IMG/VR virus record: IMGVR_UViG_3300011116_000533
Span: 1 to 34,092 of that record
Direction: 5' to 3' (one strand)
Source: a virus
Length of the DNA stretch: 34,092 bases
This document shows, one piece after another, positions 14,545-21,909 of the stretch (its first letter is position 1; each line of letters begins with the position of its first letter). The notes under the pieces were generated by a model. It saw only the letters and a program-made list of their open reading frames with translations. It did not search any database and was not told where the DNA came from. Position numbers and translations under genes: made by a program.

Positions 14545-14565
14545 TATAAACATCGGCGGGATACT
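14537..14565 (+). promoter_or_regulatory. Leaderless early promoter TTGACA-N17-GATACT (plus)
   Basis: TTGACA (14537-14542) and GATACT (14560-14565) are 17 bases apart. The ATG at 14572 follows the -10 box by exactly six bases, again implying a leaderless mRNA. It drives the replication operon up to the terminator at 19951. Confidence 0.8.
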
Positions 14566-14571
14566 ACCGGC

Positions 14572-14952
14572 ATGGAAACACCGATAAACGTCCTCCTTCA
14601 ACAGTTCAGAGAAAAGCGCGACGCGCTCGATGTCGCGGAGCAAGCCGCGAAAGCGGCGCGCGCGGAGGTTCACGCGCTCGAGACGCAGATCCTCGACACG
14701 CTCGAGGCGCTCGACATCGAATCCGTCGCGGCGGAAGGCTTGAACGTCAAGCGCGTCGAGAAATGGCGCGCGAGATACGATCCGGAGCGCTGGTCTGAAA
14801 TCGTTTCGTGGGCGGTCGCGAACGGCTTCGATTACTTGGTTCAGCGTCGACTGAATGACGCAAAGATAATGGAACTCATCGACCAGGGGATCCGTCTTCC
14901 CGACGGTCTCAGCGTCGAATGTTATTCGGATCTCTCATTTCGCCGATCGTAA
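14572..14952 (+). CDS. Early coiled-coil protein, unknown
   Basis: The 126-residue protein has an N-terminal coiled coil (residues 5-45, EKRDALDVAEQAAKAARAEV) followed by a compact domain: LNVKRVEKWRARYDPERW, then FDYLVQRRLNDAKIMELID and LPDGLSVECYSDLSFRRS. This layout occurs in small early proteins of many phages next to recombination or SSB genes; some are called Gam-like or host-nuclease inhibitors, but I cannot confirm that here. It is the first gene of the early operon, probably translated from a leaderless mRNA. Confidence 0.5.
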   Translation: METPINVLLQQFREKRDALDVAEQAAKAARAEVHALETQILDTLEALDIESVAAEGLNVKRVEKWRARYDPERWSEIVSWAVANGFDYLVQRRLNDAKIMELIDQGIRLPDGLSVECYSDLSFRRS

Positions 14953-15024
14953 TCGGCGGAGATTCGACGGCGACAGGGTCCGAATCGCCGGCAAGTATGC
15001 GGACTAAACGTAAAGGGTCTGGAA

Positions 15025-15720
15025 ATGGCAAAGGAAAAGAGTCTCAGTTTCAGCAAGGAAGAAAGCGCGATCGCGCTTCCGTCCGACATCGTCGGATCGT
15101 TCACCGTCGAAGGCGACGATTCATCGACGAAACTCGGTCGGATCTCCCTCTATCAGGGAACCTCCCAGGAACAGGCGATGTACGGCGAGGGAGTCTTCCG
15201 TCGCGGCGATTTCGTCGACTGTCTCGAGCGTCGAAAGATCGCGTCGTCTTTCATCATCCCCATTCATGCGGAGATCAAGTATCAGCGTTGGGACGACGGC
15301 GCAAAACTCCCCGCGTACACCTACTCATCGAAGGAACGTCACCTCATCCCCGCGGAGGATCTCGCTTGGGATGGATCGAATCCTCCGGTCGCGGCGAAAC
15401 TTATCGACATGGTCGTCGTCGTTCGCGGCGAACCCTATCCCTATCTCTTCACGTTCAAGCGAACGGGACTCCGCGCCGGCGAACTCATCCTTCAGTATGA
15501 GAAGCGTCGCGCGATGAAGGGTCTTCGCTTCGGCATGTACGAACTCGGAAGCGAAGACGAGAAGAACACCGGCGGGAACGTGTTCCGTCGTCTCACCGTG
15601 AAGAACCCCGTCGACGCGACGGAGGACACGTTCGACGTCCTGGCGTCCGTCACTCAGGCGCTCGCGGCGGTCAAGGCTCAGGCGGCGAAAGCCGTCGCGA
15701 CAGATGACGCTCCGTTCTGA
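15025..15720 (+). CDS. Single-stranded DNA-binding-like protein
   Basis: The 231-residue protein ends in ATDDAPF, which resembles the acidic tip (DDDIPF) of bacterial single-stranded DNA-binding proteins that recruits partner proteins. The body (residues 20-190) is beta-rich with basic and aromatic positions (KYQRWDDG, YLFTFKRTG, QYEKRRAMKG), and an Ala/Lys-rich linker leads to the tip, as in SSB proteins. It lies in the replication operon directly before the helicase genes. No OB-fold signature is decisive, so the role is inferred from tip, composition and place. AAAGGG precedes the start. Confidence 0.5.
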   Translation: MAKEKSLSFSKEESAIALPSDIVGSFTVEGDDSSTKLGRISLYQGTSQEQAMYGEGVFRRGDFVDCLERRKIASSFIIPIHAEIKYQRWDDGAKLPAYTYSSKERHLIPAEDLAWDGSNPPVAAKLIDMVVVVRGEPYPYLFTFKRTGLRAGELILQYEKRRAMKGLRFGMYELGSEDEKNTGGNVFRRLTVKNPVDATEDTFDVLASVTQALAAVKAQAAKAVATDDAPF

Positions 15721-15767
15721 TCGACTTGCGCGTGCGGTCTCGCCGATGGAAGTCGGCGGGATCGTTT

Positions 15768-16001
15768 ATGAATAAAGAGAACCTCGCGTTTATCCGTCTC
15801 GAAGTTATGGCGATCCTCCCCGAAGAGATGACTCCCTTCGGGAAGGTCGGCGCGTCGATTCAATGTCGCGCGATCAATAAGCAGGGAAAGCCGATCGGCG
15901 ACACCGTTCATTTCTTCGACGCGAACGAACTGATCCTTCCCGGAGCCGGCGTCGAGGAACTGAAAGCGATTCACGCTTATCTTCAGGCAAAAAAGAAATG
16001 A
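15768..16001 (+). CDS. Small replication-operon protein, unknown
   Basis: The 77-residue product begins MNKENLAFIRLEVMAIL. The ATG at 15768 is preferred over an upstream in-frame ATG because it follows CGGCGGGA at a usable distance. It has strands (FIRLEVMAI, GASIQCRAINKQG) and a C-terminal helix ending in KKK. Its stop overlaps the helicase ATG by four bases, so the two are translationally coupled and may act together. No family recognised. Confidence 0.5.
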   Translation: MNKENLAFIRLEVMAILPEEMTPFGKVGASIQCRAINKQGKPIGDTVHFFDANELILPGAGVEELKAIHAYLQAKKK

Positions 16002-17371
16002 AACTTTTCGAACACCAGGCTCACGCGGTCGACGTCGCGCGCGATGAGGCGCGATATCTCTTCGCGTGGGATTGCGGATCGGGAAAGACGATCGCGCTCC
16101 TCGCGATCTGTCGCGATCGACCGATGAAGACGGTCGTCGTATGTCCGAAATCCATCATGTCGAGCGCATGGTTACGCGATGCGCGCAACTTCCCGGAGAT
16201 CCGCGTGAAGATTCTCGGCGGACTCTCGCCGGCGAAGCGCGATGCGGCGCTCGCGGAGGACTGGGATATCGGCGTTATCAACTTCGATCAGTTCAAGATC
16301 GTCTCGAGACGGCTCCTTGAGATCGGCGTTCAGCGTCTCATCGTCGACGAATCGTCGAAGATGAAGAACCCCGAATCCGACATCACGTCGAAACTGATCG
16401 CGTTCGCGGATCAGATGCGCTCCGTCTATCTCCTCTCGGGAACCCCCGCGCCGAATAATGTGACGGAATACTTCGGACAACTCCGCGCGATTCGTCCCGA
16501 CATCGTCGGGAAGATGTTCTGGAAATGGGTTTACACTGTCGCGACACCGACGCGCGCGAAGGTCTGGACTAAGGGACCGAACGGAAGACCGCTCGCGAAG
16601 GATGTCATCTCCGGATGGTCGCAGACGCAAGCGCAGAAAGACACGCTCGAGAAGCAACTTCGACTGTGTTCCTGGGCGATGAGGAAGGAAGACGCGCTCG
16701 ATCTTCCTGAACAGGTCGACGTCCTGATCCGATTCCAACTGGATGACGAATGGGAAGCGTATCTCGGAGCGGTCTCCGCGCTTCGCGTTCAACTCGCGGA
16801 CGACACCGTGAAGATCCCGCCGGATGCGGCGCTTATGAAACTCCGTCAGATCGCCGGCGGATACATCATCGACGACGGAAGACCTCGACAGATCGGGAAG
16901 TCGAAGGTCCGCGAACTCATCGAGGTTCTCGATTCGATCGGTCGCGAACCGGTCGTCATCTGGGCGGAGTTTCGTCATGAGATCGACGCGATCGCGGAGG
17001 TCTGTAAAGCGCGCGGCGAATCCGTCGAGATCATCGACGGGAGAACCTCGAGCGACGCCGGCGAAATCGCGGCGCGATTCCAGGAGGGGAAGACGCTCCG
17101 TCTCATCTGTCAACCTCAAGCGGCGGGACACGGAATCACGCTCACGGCGGCGCGATATGCGATTTATTACTCCATGGGTTTCAGTTACGAAACCTATAAA
17201 CAATCCCGCGACCGAATCCATCGCGCGGGACAGTCTCGGAAATGTACCTATTTCCTACTCATCGCGGAAGATACCGTCGATGAGGCTTGTCTTGGATGCG
17301 TCCGCGGAAAGGGTAAAGCGGCGGACGCGTTGATATCTATTCTCTCGGGTACGATGAACCCCGAAGAATAA
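15998..17371 (+). CDS. SNF2-type superfamily 2 helicase/ATPase
   Basis: The 457-residue protein has SF2 motifs of the SNF2 type: motif I WDCGSGKT (24-31), motif Ia VVCPKSIM, motif II LIVDESSK with DESS at 117-120, motif III LLSGTPAPN (145-153), motif V HGITLTAA and motif VI SRDRIHRAGQ near residue 402. It lacks the insertions of large chromatin remodellers and is the compact phage form. It probably translocates on DNA to support replication, recombination or fork restart, with the SSB-like and primase-helicase neighbours. The protein is complete, coupled by ATGA overlap to the gene before. Confidence 0.88.
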   Translation: MKLFEHQAHAVDVARDEARYLFAWDCGSGKTIALLAICRDRPMKTVVVCPKSIMSSAWLRDARNFPEIRVKILGGLSPAKRDAALAEDWDIGVINFDQFKIVSRRLLEIGVQRLIVDESSKMKNPESDITSKLIAFADQMRSVYLLSGTPAPNNVTEYFGQLRAIRPDIVGKMFWKWVYTVATPTRAKVWTKGPNGRPLAKDVISGWSQTQAQKDTLEKQLRLCSWAMRKEDALDLPEQVDVLIRFQLDDEWEAYLGAVSALRVQLADDTVKIPPDAALMKLRQIAGGYIIDDGRPRQIGKSKVRELIEVLDSIGREPVVIWAEFRHEIDAIAEVCKARGESVEIIDGRTSSDAGEIAARFQEGKTLRLICQPQAAGHGITLTAARYAIYYSMGFSYETYKQSRDRIHRAGQSRKCTYFLLIAEDTVDEACLGCVRGKGKAADALISILSGTMNPEE

Positions 17372-17382
17372 AGGGAGAACCA

Positions 17383-19923
17383 ATGGGAAACGCGGTTGAA
17401 CTGTTCGAGGCGCTCTTCGCGCCGACCGATCTCGTCGAAATCCGACTCCTCCGATCCGGTCGATCGGAGTTCATCCAGGCGCAGAATCTCCCGAAGGTTC
17501 TCGACGTCATCAAGCAAGCGAACAAAGACGGCCAGGACGTTTACTTCGGACCGAATCCGCGACGCTCCGTCGGCGGACGCAAGGCGACCGATGTTCTCCT
17601 CGCGCGCTGTCTATGGGTCGACGTCGACAACTGCGCGAACCTTCGGCGCGTCCTGGATGCCGTCGACGAAGCGCGACTCCCCGCGCCGACGGCGATCGTC
17701 TTCAGCGGCGGCGGATATCATGTTTACTGGCGGCTCGCGGAGCCGATCGCAGATTCGCGGGAGTGGTCTCAATATCAGCGCGGAGTCATCGCGGCGATCA
17801 GGGACGCCGGGTTGAACGAAGTAGATGAGGCTATCCACGACCCCCCGCGGATCATGCGACTTCCCGACACGCAGAACCATAAACGCGGCGTCATGTCCGG
17901 CGTCGTCCAGGTTCACCCGGGAAGGGAATACGATCTCATCGAGTTTCCGAAGGCGGAACTCCGCGCGTTCGAGGTCGTCGCTTCCGAAGCGATTCCGACG
18001 ATCGATCTCGAGGCGGCGAACCTCTCGCGGAAGACGCTCGCGGCGCTGAACGGCGATGTCCCCGAAGGATCGCGGAACTCTACCTTTATCGCGGCGGCTA
18101 TGGATCTCGCGGGATCCGGCGTCGATCGATCTCAGGCGGAATCGGCGCTCCTCGCCGGCGCGGATCGATGCGGTCTCCCCCGTCATGAAGTCTCAGGAAT
18201 CGTCGAACGCGCTTACGCGAAGCCGCGATCCCCGTCGAAGCCGCAGGAAATCACGGATAAAGACCTCGAGGAAATGTTTCTCGGCAAGGTCGAAGCCGTG
18301 GGAGGGTCGATCCCTCCCGTCGCTCCTGGAGGCGATAAACCCAAAGGGGAGGGGATCGCTCAGATCGTCGTCGAGGCGGCGTCGATCGGCGATTACGACA
18401 CGGCGAAGCCGATCAAGCAGGAGCGCGCCGCGATCGCGAACGTCCGCGTAGGAACCTACGTCGACGGCGAAGGGAATCGGAAGAAGGGTTATTACTACGT
18501 CTCGATTCGCGAGATCGCGGAGCGGCTCCGCGCGTCGACCGGCGGTTGGCCGCGAGTGTGCGGAACGTCGCTCTTCGTTCTCCACGAGCAAGGCGGGAAG
18601 ATCCGCGCGCGATACCTCGCGAACAAAGATGAACTCTTCGCCTGGATGGCGGAGTGTGTTCCGATCCGATGGTTCGAGGGAACCGTTCTCGCCGACGATA
18701 AATCCGAACTCACCCCGCCGACGAAGGCGGAGTTCTTCCGTCATCTGGTCGAATCGTCTCCGAACCGATATGTTTGGATCTCGGAACTCCCCCATTTCCC
18801 CTCGATCCCAGGTTATTTCTATCTCCCCGTTGAACTCCCGACGTCGACGGGAGAGCATCTCGAAACGCTTGTCTCTCGATTCAACGCGGCGACGCGCAAG
18901 GATCGCGACCTTATGGAAGCCGCTCTCCTCACCCTATTTCGCGGCGGCGCTCCTGGAACGCGACCGGGATTCCTCTTCGATGCCGATTCACCGGGAAGCG
19001 GTAAATCCGCGACGGTGGAGGTCATCACGAAGATCGCAGGCGGCGCGCATATGTGCAACGATCCGGAGCAGAAATGGACCGACACCACAAAAGAAATGAT
19101 GTCGTCGGAGAACATGAACGCGCGCGCGATCGTCTTCGATAATGTGCGGCGCATCGTCGAGGGTCAGGCGATCGAATCCGCGATTACGGCGACCAGGCTC
19201 TCCGGTTGGCGGATTTATCATGGTCTCCTGTCCAGGCCGAACGACGTCACCGTCTTTATCACGGCGAACGGCGCTCACGCGTCGAGCGATATGTCGTCGC
19301 GCGTCGTCACAATCAAGATCGGCGCGCCGATCAAGGGATTCGATTTCGTCTCCTGGGCGGGAGATTACGTCGAGCGATACCGGATGAACATCATCGCTGA
19401 TATCCTCGCGAAACTCCAGTCGGAATCCAAAGTCGAAGCGAAGGATCTCGCCGGCGATCGTTGGGCGTCCTGGCAGGTCGATGTCCTGTCCAAGTTCGAA
19501 GCCGCGAAGGATCTCTCCTCCCTGATCCTCGAGCGCAGGGAAGCGATCGATAATGACGCTACGCAAGGCGTCGAGATCGCGGAGATCCTGTTTCACCATG
19601 CGGAAAAGAACGGCGCGATCTCGGAATATGAAATCGATAACTTCGAACTGTGGCGGCTCCTGGTCGAAACCGGATTCTGGGATCCGAAGGGGAAACACGT
19701 TCCCGATCCGATCCAACTACGGAACATCGTTCGACATGTCCTCCGTCTCACGGGAAGACTCGGCGTCGCTTCCGTCGCGATGACCTCGAGCGGGAAGAAT
19801 CCTAAGCGCGTCGAGGTCGAGGTCGGAGACCGGACGATAAAGGTCGGCGTCCTCCGCTTCGATGTCGCGAAGATGCGCGGAAGCATCGCTCAGGATGCCG
19901 ATCTCGACGATATCCCGTACTGA
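17383..19923 (+). CDS. Primase-helicase fusion (AEP primase plus AAA+/SF3-like helicase)
   Basis: The 846-residue protein joins two replication activities. The N-terminal archaeo-eukaryotic primase-type domain has LWVDVDN (metal-binding Asp at 80 and 82), SGGGYHVYW (108-116) and PPRIMRLPDTQNHK (154-167), the three AEP motifs. The C-terminal half has Walker A SPGSGKSAT near residue 535 and Walker B ARAIVFDNVRRI near 585, resembling the helicases fused to phage primases. It should unwind and prime the phage origin. GGGAG precedes the start. A strong terminator and then the repeat cluster that looks like the origin follow directly downstream. Confidence 0.85.
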   Translation: MGNAVELFEALFAPTDLVEIRLLRSGRSEFIQAQNLPKVLDVIKQANKDGQDVYFGPNPRRSVGGRKATDVLLARCLWVDVDNCANLRRVLDAVDEARLPAPTAIVFSGGGYHVYWRLAEPIADSREWSQYQRGVIAAIRDAGLNEVDEAIHDPPRIMRLPDTQNHKRGVMSGVVQVHPGREYDLIEFPKAELRAFEVVASEAIPTIDLEAANLSRKTLAALNGDVPEGSRNSTFIAAAMDLAGSGVDRSQAESALLAGADRCGLPRHEVSGIVERAYAKPRSPSKPQEITDKDLEEMFLGKVEAVGGSIPPVAPGGDKPKGEGIAQIVVEAASIGDYDTAKPIKQERAAIANVRVGTYVDGEGNRKKGYYYVSIREIAERLRASTGGWPRVCGTSLFVLHEQGGKIRARYLANKDELFAWMAECVPIRWFEGTVLADDKSELTPPTKAEFFRHLVESSPNRYVWISELPHFPSIPGYFYLPVELPTSTGEHLETLVSRFNAATRKDRDLMEAALLTLFRGGAPGTRPGFLFDADSPGSGKSATVEVITKIAGGAHMCNDPEQKWTDTTKEMMSSENMNARAIVFDNVRRIVEGQAIESAITATRLSGWRIYHGLLSRPNDVTVFITANGAHASSDMSSRVVTIKIGAPIKGFDFVSWAGDYVERYRMNIIADILAKLQSESKVEAKDLAGDRWASWQVDVLSKFEAAKDLSSLILERREAIDNDATQGVEIAEILFHHAEKNGAISEYEIDNFELWRLLVETGFWDPKGKHVPDPIQLRNIVRHVLRLTGRLGVASVAMTSSGKNPKRVEVEVGDRTIKVGVLRFDVAKMRGSIAQDADLDDIPY

Positions 19924-19950
19924 TCCGACTCTGAAATCCGATGCATAAAG

Positions 19951-19980
19951 CGGAGCGCGCGAGCGCTCCGTTTCGTTTTT
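19951..19980 (+). terminator. Rho-independent terminator of the replication operon
   Basis: CGGAGCGC and GCGCTCCG form an 8-bp stem with a GCGA loop, followed by TTTCGTTTTT. The identical T-tract tail recurs in the terminator at 22894-22926. It ends the early plus-strand operon 27 bases after the primase-helicase stop. Confidence 0.85.
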
Positions 19981-20004
19981 GTACGGGTCGGATCGGCTCC
20001 GGCG

Positions 20005-20210
20005 ATGACGGATGACCCCAAAAATGACGGATATGACGGATAAACCAGGATTCTATATTTACCCTAAGGGTTATAGGGTTCCCCTTATAAGTGTTTTTTG
20101 TTTTTATCCGTCATATCCGTCATTGGAGAGTGTAAACCCTTTGTTTTCAGGGGTTTAGTTGATGACGGATGCGATGACGGATAGGGTTTTCCATCCGTCA
20201 TATCCGTCAT
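20005..20210. repeat. Nine-copy ATGACGGAT repeat cluster, candidate replication origin
   Basis: Five copies of ATGACGGAT lie on the plus strand (20005, 20024, 20033, 20162, 20174) and four of its complement ATCCGTCAT (20106, 20115, 20193, 20202). Adjacent copies form tandem pairs, and the pairs face each other, giving an 18-bp perfect inverted repeat (20024-20041 with 20106-20123) around an AT-rich spacer with runs such as TATATTT and TTTTTTG. The arrangement is that of initiator-binding iterons beside a DNA-unwinding element. It lies right after the primase-helicase gene. No protein-coding gene is credible from 19924 to 20442. Confidence 0.7.
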
Positions 20211-20260
20211 TTTCCGGTAAGAAACAGAGGAAAAACATACCTCTTCGGAAAAGCGATAAC

Positions 20261-20284
20261 AGCCGATTCGGAGATCGGCTTTTC
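20261..20284 (+). terminator. Hairpin with short T-tract
   Basis: AGCCGAT and ATCGGCT form a 7-bp stem with a 6-base loop, followed by TTTT. No gene precedes it closely, so it may terminate an RNA made across the repeat cluster or be part of the origin. The stretch 20285-20442 holds nothing else I can support beyond a short GC-rich inverted repeat near 20400-20416. Confidence 0.4.
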
Positions 20285-20442
20285 CATGAATATTCACTTC
20301 GGAAAGCCGTTCGACTCCGTGGGAAGTCGAGCGACCCTGGTCTCTCTGATTCATGCCGGCGACACTAGGCGCGTGGAGCGCGGAGAACCTACGCCGGATC
20401 GCGGGATCTCCCCGCGAAACACAATGAGACGCGTTCAGTATA

Positions 20443-20673
20443 TCAGATCTCTTCGTCGGGAACAATCGAACTCAGGATTACGCGCGCGGTTCGAACGAAA
20501 GTCTTTCGCGGCTCCCCTAGATAACTCGCGGCTTTCTCCAGTTCAAGGATCGCGAGACGGATCCGATCCCCTTCGGGATCCGACGATCCGTTTCGCGGAT
20601 CGATCATGTCTTCCGCGTTCTGGATGTCGCGGAGAACCCTCCCCGCGATGACGTTGTAAATGTCGTTATTCAT
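20443..20673 (-). CDS. Small acidic protein, unknown
   Basis: The 76-residue protein starts MNNDIYNVIAGRVLRDIQNAED and is helical, with RIRLAILELEKAASYLGEP as a second helix and VRTARVILSSIVPDEE at the end. It is three bases downstream of the previous minus-strand gene, sharing its promoter at 20806-20834. Codon use matches the genome. Function unknown; its position next to the origin-like repeats suggests an early role. Confidence 0.55.
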   Translation of the reverse strand: MNNDIYNVIAGRVLRDIQNAEDMIDPRNGSSDPEGDRIRLAILELEKAASYLGEPRKTFVRTARVILSSIVPDEEI

Positions 20674-20676
20674 GTT

Positions 20677-20799
20677 TCACCATGTATTGAGTTCGACGCC
20701 GGCTTCCTCGAGGGAGAGAAGGAACAGTTCCAACTCCTCCGGAGTTCGGCGGACGTCGAGGTTTCGGGTTTCGGACTTTGGTTCGGTGTTGTTTTCCAT
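20677..20799 (-). CDS. 40-residue protein from a leaderless mRNA
   Basis: A very small gene starts at an ATG six bases after a TATCTT -10 box, matching the other leaderless starts here. The product begins MENNTEPKSETRNLDVRR and continues as an amphipathic helix (ELELFLLSLEEAGVEL). Such short acidic helical proteins are often phage inhibitors or regulators of host proteins. That is inference; no family is recognised. The promoter quality and exact geometry support the gene more than its sequence does. Confidence 0.55.
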   Translation of the reverse strand: MENNTEPKSETRNLDVRRTPEELELFLLSLEEAGVELNTW

Positions 20800-20805
20800 G
20801 CGTGA

Positions 20806-20834
20806 AAGATACCCTCCCTGGCTAGGCTTGTCAA
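20806..20834 (-). promoter_or_regulatory. Leaderless promoter TTGACA-N17-TATCTT (minus)
   Basis: In the minus sense TTGACA (20829-20834) and TATCTT (20806-20811) are 17 bases apart, and the ATG at 20799 follows after six bases. The -35 box lies inside the first of two tandem CTTGNCAAG palindromes. Confidence 0.75.
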
Positions 20835-20845
20835 GTCTTGTCAAG
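20827..20845. promoter_or_regulatory. Tandem CTTGTCAAG operator
   Basis: Two copies of CTTGTCAAG (20827-20835 and 20837-20845) are separated by one base. Only one overlaps a -35 box, so the second copy is hard to explain as promoter sequence and suggests a protein-binding site. The same element is in the divergent operator at 14524. Confidence 0.6.
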
Positions 20846-20875
20846 CGGATACCGAAATAGGGTGTTTTTCTGGTC

Positions 20876-20884
20876 TGGTATTGT
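20876..20884 (+). promoter_or_regulatory. Extended -10 promoter, leaderless geometry (plus)
   Basis: TGGTATTGT fits an extended -10 box (TGn plus TATTGT). The lipoprotein ATG at 20891 follows the -10 box by six bases, as at the other leaderless starts. There is no -35 consensus, consistent with the extended -10 type. Confidence 0.55.
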
Positions 20885-20890
20885 GGAGCG

Positions 20891-21622
20891 ATGAATATGA
20901 AACTTCTCATCGGAATCAGTCTCGCGGCGCTCCTCCTCACGGGATGCGAGTTCACGACGAAATCCCCATTCAGCGGGAAGGAAGTCTCATCGGAAGACCT
21001 GGCGGTCGAGATCCAGACGAAAGACGCGGAGATCGCTTCCGAACAGGCGAAGATCAAGAAAGACGCGGAAGCCAAACTCGCCGACGTCGCGACTGCGAAC
21101 GCGCGCGCGAAGGCGATATTCGCGAAAGCCGTCGCGCGAGTCGAGTCGGACGCGAAATCGCAAATCGACGTCCTTACGGCGGAGTTCGATCAAAATGCGC
21201 TCGAGGTCGAAGCGATTCAGAAACGGATCGTAAATGAGACTCAGGCGGCGATCGCGGATCTCGACGCGCGCCGGCTATCGGCGGAAGCATCCGCGAAAGC
21301 CGCGATCGAACGTCTCGAGGCGAAGCAGGAACGATTTCAGGCGCTTCTCAGCGCGACCCAGGTTCTCTCGGAAGGTTTCGGCGGTCCGATCGGCGGAGTC
21401 GCTTCCGCGATTCTCGGCGCCGGCGGAATGCTCTTCGGAATCGCGAAGCGTCGCGACGCTGTCGCGGCTAAGGAAGCGGCGACTAGGATCGTCGACGCTA
21501 TCGACGTCCTCAAAACCAAGCGACCGGAAGTCGCTCAGGCTTTCAAGGATGAAGCGAAGACGGTCGCGGAGTGGTTGGGTCCGAAGGCGGTCGAGTTCGT
21601 TTCTAAGGTTCAGCAATCATGA
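20891..21622 (+). CDS. Coiled-coil lipoprotein with C-terminal membrane segment
   Basis: The 243-residue protein has a lipoprotein signal with lipobox LLTGC (Cys19). The residue after Cys is Glu, so under Lol rules it should reach the outer membrane. A long Ala/Glu/Lys coiled coil spans about 35-150, then a Gly-rich hydrophobic segment GGPIGGVASAILGAGGMLF at 164-182, followed by a charged helical tail. A lipid anchor plus a membrane helix joined by a coiled coil is the layout of u-spanins, though the tail after the helix is longer than usual. An alternative is a superinfection-exclusion lipoprotein. A second ATG at 20897 has GGAG at the right distance. Confidence 0.55.
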   Translation: MNMKLLIGISLAALLLTGCEFTTKSPFSGKEVSSEDLAVEIQTKDAEIASEQAKIKKDAEAKLADVATANARAKAIFAKAVARVESDAKSQIDVLTAEFDQNALEVEAIQKRIVNETQAAIADLDARRLSAEASAKAAIERLEAKQERFQALLSATQVLSEGFGGPIGGVASAILGAGGMLFGIAKRRDAVAAKEAATRIVDAIDVLKTKRPEVAQAFKDEAKTVAEWLGPKAVEFVSKVQQS

Positions 21623-21909
21623 ACGATCAAACGCTCTCCGAAATGCTGATCGAGGTTCGCGACAGTGTTCGCGAGATCAAGCATTCTCAGGAACTCATGA
21701 AGCAGTCGAACGACCAGACTCATTCTGAAGTCGTTCGTCTTCGTCGGCTCATTCTCGGCGAATCGGAGCCGGAGCATGGTCTGGTGCTTCGCGTCGATCG
21801 ATTGGAGCAGAAACAGGATCGCGCGAACTTCATCTCGCAGACTGCGATCGGCGTACTCATTACGGCGATAATCGGCGGTATCCTTACAGCGATAGGACTC
21901 AAGCAATGA
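21619..21909 (+). CDS. XhlA-like membrane protein, possible holin
   Basis: The 96-residue protein has an N-terminal soluble coiled coil (residues 5-70, including VEVRDSVREIKHSQ-like and VDRLEQKQDR segments) and one C-terminal membrane helix, FISQTAIGVLITAIIGGILTAIG (71-93, read in parts). This layout matches haemolysin XhlA-type proteins, which act as holin partners in several phages. It is coupled by ATGA overlap to the lipoprotein gene. The lysozyme is far away on the other strand, so the lysis genes are split. A membrane anchor for another phage protein is the alternative. Confidence 0.55.
   Translation: MNDQTLSEMLIEVRDSVREIKHSQELMKQSNDQTHSEVVRLRRLILGESEPEHGLVLRVDRLEQKQDRANFISQTAIGVLITAIIGGILTAIGLKQ

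Noticed and set aside
16172-17221. A 349-codon open frame antisense to the SNF2 helicase, and similar long antisense frames across the window (for example 18988-19716, 28649-29044).
   Set aside because: They mirror well-supported genes, are rich in Arg, Asp and Glu as expected from complementary codons such as TCG/CGA and GAT/ATC, and show no motifs or ribosome sites.
20024-20123. The ATGACGGAT cluster as a CRISPR array.
   Set aside because: Units are nine bases, occur in both orientations and have no regular spacers; no cas genes are present.
20085-20651. Open frames across the repeat region (20085-20465 minus, 20286-20651 plus).
   Set aside because: The first is largely made of the iteron repeats and lacks a ribosome site; the second overlaps the better-supported gene at 20443-20673.
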